This document shows positions 5,765 through 7,804 of a stretch of DNA of 7,804 nt, one piece after another. This DNA is from Bacteroidota bacterium (lineage in GTDB: Bacteria; Bacteroidota; Bacteroidia; Chitinophagales; Chitinophagaceae), in assembly GCA_023409675.1 (NCBI GenBank), contig JAEYRC010000015.1, forward strand, positions 1 through 7,804, read 5' to 3'. The translations under genes and the position numbers were made by a program. The notes below the pieces were generated by a model. The model saw nothing but the letters and a program-made list of their open reading frames with translations, ran no database searches and was not told the DNA's origin. The number at the start of each line of letters is the position of its first letter. Position 1 is the first letter of the stretch.

Positions 5765-5904
5765 AAGCGGATAAATGATTTTTCCAATTCCGCAAAAAAG
5801 TTCAAATTAGTAGAAGCAAACAGCACTCACTCCGGAATTTTTGCACAGAATGGCTTTCCCACACTTCGGGTAATAACCTTTTTTCACCATTAAAATTTAC
5901 GGTT

Positions 5905-6393
5905 ATGTCAACACTAAAGCGACTGCTTTTATTCGCCCTGCTGAGCATTCTGGTGATTTCCTGCAGAAAGTCTGACTGGAAATACCTGCTGAACAAACAT
6001 CCCAAAACAGTAATTACAGAGAAGAATTTACCACTTAGCGGATTGCAGGAAGTTCCGCAGAAAATTGTTCCGGCAAAAGGAAAGATGGATGTCAGTTACA
6101 ACAAAAAAACCAAAATGCTCACGTACTCCATCAGTTGGTGGGATCTGTCGGCCCCACCGGTCGGTGCGCACATCCATGGCCCCGCACCCAGAGGAGTGAA
6201 TGCAGGGGTAAAGCATAATTTCACCAATGAGATCCCCAAAACGATATCCGGAAAATTTACCAACAGCGTGCTGGTCGATGATATATCCATTAAACTCGAC
6301 AGTCTGCTGATGGGTTATTATTATATCAACATTCACACGCCAATGAATCCTGCCGGAGAGATCCGTGGGCAGATTGAATTTGAGCATCCCTGA
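5905..6393 (+). CDS. CHRD-domain lipoprotein
   Basis: This 162-residue protein starts with a basic N-terminus and hydrophobic stretch (RLLLFALLSI, 6-15) and a lipobox LVISC, with Cys20 as the predicted lipidated residue, so it should be exported and membrane-anchored. The mature part is one CHRD domain: LSGLQEVP (44-51), AHIHGPAPRG (88-97) and YYINIHTPMNPAGEIRGQI (139-157). CHRD was named from chordin and is common in small bacterial secreted proteins. Its function here is unknown, and the conserved His residues (H89, H91, H144) could bind metal, which is inference. The ATG at 5905 directly precedes the signal peptide. The gene stands alone on the plus strand, with a terminator at 6502-6540. 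No clean TAnnTTTG box was found upstream. Confidence 0.9.
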   Translation: MSTLKRLLLFALLSILVISCRKSDWKYLLNKHPKTVITEKNLPLSGLQEVPQKIVPAKGKMDVSYNKKTKMLTYSISWWDLSAPPVGAHIHGPAPRGVNAGVKHNFTNEIPKTISGKFTNSVLVDDISIKLDSLLMGYYYINIHTPMNPAGEIRGQIEFEHP

Positions 6394-6399
6394 TGCTAT

Positions 6400-6474
6400 T
6401 GTACTTCGCACGTAGTACATTCAGCGCTATACCGTTATTGACGCCTTCTGACGGGATAGTCAGAATCATTAACG
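6400..6474 (+). repeat. Two inverted repeats in the 3' region of the CHRD gene
   Basis: TGTACT (6400-6405) pairs with AGTACA (6414-6419) around 8 nt. Further on, TTCTGAC (6446-6452) pairs with GTCAGAA (6459-6465) around GGGATA. This second stem is extended by TGA (6439-6441) with TCA (6466-6468) and by CGTTA (6433-6437) with TAACG (6470-6474), giving about 15 bp interrupted by a bulge and one mismatch. No T-tract follows either hairpin, so they are not terminators by themselves. They may stabilise the mRNA 3' end or be part of a processed 3' RNA. Confidence 0.5.
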
Positions 6475-6501
6475 CAGTGCAAACATCCGGAAGCATTCTA
6501 T

Positions 6502-6540
6502 AAACAGCCCGGTGAATACATTTCACTGAGCTGTTTTTTT
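6502..6540 (+). terminator. Intrinsic terminator downstream of the CHRD lipoprotein gene
   Basis: AAACAGC (6502-6508) pairs with GCTGTTT (6530-6536). After a C-A mismatch, a C-G and a G-U pair, GTGAA (6512-6516) pairs with TTCAC (6522-6526) around TACAT. Seven T residues (6534-6540) complete it. It lies 108 nt after the stop codon of the CHRD gene, leaving an unusually long structured 3' untranslated region. The minus-strand reading has only a short T-run, so it mainly serves the plus strand. Confidence 0.8.
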
Positions 6541-6667
6541 ATGCGATCTCAGAACTTTTTCCGCTGAATATGAGAGTCAGCCCTGCATCCTGTAAGAAAT
6601 ACGAGGTTCCTTCGTTCAGGGTATAACGTTATAATAGTATACTGATGAAACGGAATATCCAGATCGG

Positions 6668-7081
6668 TCAGATGGACAAAATCAGTGCGTTCAGTTGATT
6701 GCGTAACTCATCAAAGCTGCTGGGCTTGGTAAAGAATTTCGTTGCGCCCAGTCTTGCACTTTCTTCCATATCTTTTTTTGCCGATGAGGTGGAATAAATA
6801 ATTACGGGGATATTGGAATACCCGGGCATTTTCTTGATTTCCTGAAGGCATTGCTGTCCGTTGAGGCGGGGCATGTTCAGGTCAAGGAATATAAAGTCGG
6901 GATGAACATCAAAATGGTTATTGCGCAACATGGTCAGCGCTTCTTCACCATTCTGGGCTGTTACGCATACTATGTCAGGATCAATTTCCTGAAGCGCTTC
7001 TTTGAACAACTCCCGGTCATCAATGTCATCATCTATCACAAAAAACACAGGCTTATGCTGATGGGGTTTTGTTAAATTCAT
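6668..7081 (-). CDS. Single-domain response regulator (CheY/Rcp1-like)
   Basis: The 137-residue protein is one receiver domain without an output domain. The acidic pocket is D17-D18-D19 (VIDDDIDDRE), the phospho-acceptor is D67 in FLDLNMPRLNG, the switch Ser/Thr is S97 in VIIYSTS, and the conserved Lys is K119 in FFTKPSS. The DDD-IDDRELF start and the long loop before D67 resemble Rcp1-type regulators that receive phosphate from hybrid or phytochrome-like kinases. No kinase is present in the window. The ATG at 7081 is preferred over an in-frame GTG at 7102, because it directly precedes the domain. It diverges from the small gene at 7204, and 122 bp separate the two starts. No terminator was identified after its stop. 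Confidence 0.92.
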   Translation of the reverse strand: MNLTKPHQHKPVFFVIDDDIDDRELFKEALQEIDPDIVCVTAQNGEEALTMLRNNHFDVHPDFIFLDLNMPRLNGQQCLQEIKKMPGYSNIPVIIYSTSSAKKDMEESARLGATKFFTKPSSFDELRNQLNALILSI

Positions 7082-7203
7082 AGTGTTATTTAAATGCCGC
7101 ACGGATAACTAATTTAGGTGAAATACCCTAACAGACAGCCAGACAGGCACAATTTTTTGATATATAGGTGTAACTATCTATATATATACTTAAAACTGAA
7201 ATC
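7082..7203. promoter_or_regulatory. Divergent intergenic region between response regulator and small acidic protein
   Basis: This 122-bp region should hold promoters for both divergent genes. It contains a tandem CAGACAGC/CAGACAGG (7132-7147), a TTTG (7156-7159), and 19 bp later an alternating TA stretch (7179-7187) about 17 nt before the ATG at 7204. The TTTG-to-TATATATA spacing resembles a plus-strand Bacteroidota promoter, but the -7 element lacks the TTTG end, so the assignment is tentative. Confidence 0.3.
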
Positions 7204-7371
7204 ATGGATAAATCAATCGAAAAGGACAAAAATGTTCAGGATAACAACTATCCGCGCCCATCAACATCTGATAAACAACATGATCAGCAGGATGAATTTG
7301 TAAATCTGGATAATGATAACCAGGTACAGATCATGCCCGAAAAAAATGAGGAATCTGCCCGCAAAAGCTGA
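7204..7371 (+). CDS. Small acidic, probably disordered protein of unknown function
   Basis: An ATG at 7204 opens a 55-codon frame ending in TGA at 7369-7371. It encodes MDKSIEKDKNVQDNN and onward to EKNEESARKS. I count 13 Asp/Glu against 8 Lys/Arg, many Asn and Gln, no Cys or Trp, and few hydrophobic residues. It should therefore be soluble, acidic and unstructured. There is no signal peptide or recognisable domain. Coding is supported by its position between a plausible promoter region and a convergent gene only 6 bp from its stop, and by a composition typical of short hypothetical proteins in this phylum. It is also possible that it is not translated. No function can be given. Confidence 0.55.
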   Translation: MDKSIEKDKNVQDNNYPRPSTSDKQHDQQDEFVNLDNDNQVQIMPEKNEESARKS

Positions 7372-7377
7372 TTGCGC

Positions 7378-7804
7378 TTAACGTGTTCTGCCCGGATATT
7401 CCTCCAGTGCCTTTTCCAGGCAGTCCATAGCTTTGGTAAGGTCGCTAAGGTTCAGTACATAGGCCAGGCGAACTTCATTTTTACCCAGGCCGGGGGTGCC
7501 ATAAAACCCACTGGCCGGAGCCAGCATTACGGTTTGCTGGTTGTAGGAAAATGATTCCAGCAGCCATTGGCAAAAATGGTCGGCGTCATCGACAGGTAAC
7601 CGGGCCATGGCATAAAAGGCGCCACCAGGGTTGGGGCAAAAAACGCCATTCATCGCATTGAGGCGCTGAACCAGCAGGTCGCGGCGAGCCTGGTATTCAG
7701 CCCGGGGAGCATCAAAATAGTCATCAGGAAGATCAACGGCAGCTTCGGCCAGGATCTGTGCATAGGATGGGGGAGAAAGCCTTGCCTGAGCAAACTTCAT
7801 GGCG
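7378..7804 (-). CDS. Class I aminotransferase (aspartate aminotransferase-like), C-terminal part
   Basis: The frame runs from the right edge to TAA at 7380-7378 and gives about 142 residues, the C-terminal third of a PLP-dependent fold-type I aminotransferase. Visible hallmarks, numbered from the Met at 7800, are MKFAQARLSPPS (1-12), the GGAFYAMARLPV segment (59-70), TVMLAPASGFYGTPGLGKNE (90-109) and VRLAYV (110-115), whose R111 corresponds to the Arg that binds the substrate alpha-carboxylate. The pattern resembles AspB-type prokaryotic aspartate aminotransferases. The PLP-binding Lys and most of the large domain lie beyond the window. The Met at 7800 is internal, since the sequence upstream (Ala codon at 7803-7801) continues the family alignment. 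It probably transaminates aspartate or another amino acid in the cytoplasm. Its 3' end is 6 bp from the convergent small gene. Confidence 0.93.
   Translation of the reverse strand, partial: AMKFAQARLSPPSYAQILAEAAVDLPDDYFDAPRAEYQARRDLLVQRLNAMNGVFCPNPGGAFYAMARLPVDDADHFCQWLLESFSYNQQTVMLAPASGFYGTPGLGKNEVRLAYVLNLSDLTKAMDCLEKALEEYPGRTR

Noticed and set aside
6028..6420. 130-codon minus-strand frame opposite the CHRD gene
   Set aside because: It lies antisense to a gene with a clear lipoprotein signal and CHRD motifs; its translation shows no family pattern.
7082..7102. GTG start adding seven residues to the response regulator
   Set aside because: The ATG at 7081 gives a complete receiver domain, and the extra residues are not part of it.
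7118..7303. 61-codon plus-strand frame overlapping the small acidic protein gene
   Set aside because: It begins at a GTG in the promoter region and has a Tyr/Ile/Asn-rich composition dictated by AT-rich DNA. The ATG frame at 7204 is more plausible.
7800..7804. Met at 7800 as the start of the aminotransferase
   Set aside because: The frame stays open to the window edge and the sequence around it matches an internal part of class I aminotransferases, so the true start is outside.
1..7804. CRISPR array, prophage or complete insertion sequence
   Set aside because: No regularly spaced repeats, phage structural genes, or paired terminal repeats with target duplications were seen on either strand.

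Overview
The window looks like a chromosomal segment from a member of the Bacteroidota, most likely Chitinophagaceae or a close relative. The grounds are moderate GC with AT-rich leaders, gene starts without convincing Shine-Dalgarno sequences, a TAnnTTTG-type -7 element in front of the tRNA gene, a tRNA without an encoded CCA end, and protein families typical of that phylum (small CHRD lipoprotein, single-domain Rcp-like response regulator, AspB-type aminotransferase). This placement comes from pattern recognition, not a database search.

Layout. (1) 1-366, minus strand: start of a helix-turn-helix protein resembling a degenerate IS1595-type transposase; it runs off the left edge. (2) 367-1077: a long non-coding stretch with a 20-bp inverted repeat, three copies of TTTGAATACC, a possible -7 box and a strong orphan terminator at 662-714, followed by a 26-nt sequence that recurs at 2213-2237. 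(3) 1078-5513, plus strand: three co-directional genes, namely an uncharacterised nucleotidyltransferase-family protein, an FAD-dependent oxidoreductase related to protoporphyrinogen oxidase and amine oxidase, and a large protein joining a formyltransferase-like domain to a GINT1-type beta-propeller. (4) 5547-5725, minus strand: tRNA-Met(CAU) with its own promoter-like sequence and intrinsic terminator. (5) 5905-6540, plus strand: a CHRD-domain lipoprotein gene followed by a 3' region with three hairpins, the last an intrinsic terminator. (6) 6668-7081, minus strand: a single-domain response regulator, diverging from a 55-residue acidic protein gene at 7204-7371. (7) 7378-7804, minus strand: the C-terminal part of a class I aminotransferase, cut by the right edge.

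How the genes fit together. The three genes at 1078-5513 are the part most like an uncharacterised pathway. None has a firm substrate, but a nucleotidyltransferase fold, a flavin oxidoreductase and a formyltransferase/propeller fusion together suggest modification of a nucleotide-linked sugar, envelope glycan or peptide-derived metabolite. The formyltransferase-like domain lacks two of the three usual catalytic residues, so it probably does not do classical formyl transfer. The flanking genes (tRNA, CHRD lipoprotein, response regulator, aminotransferase) look like ordinary chromosomal genes with no evident link to this set. I see no CRISPR array, phage genes, complete insertion sequence or replication origin.
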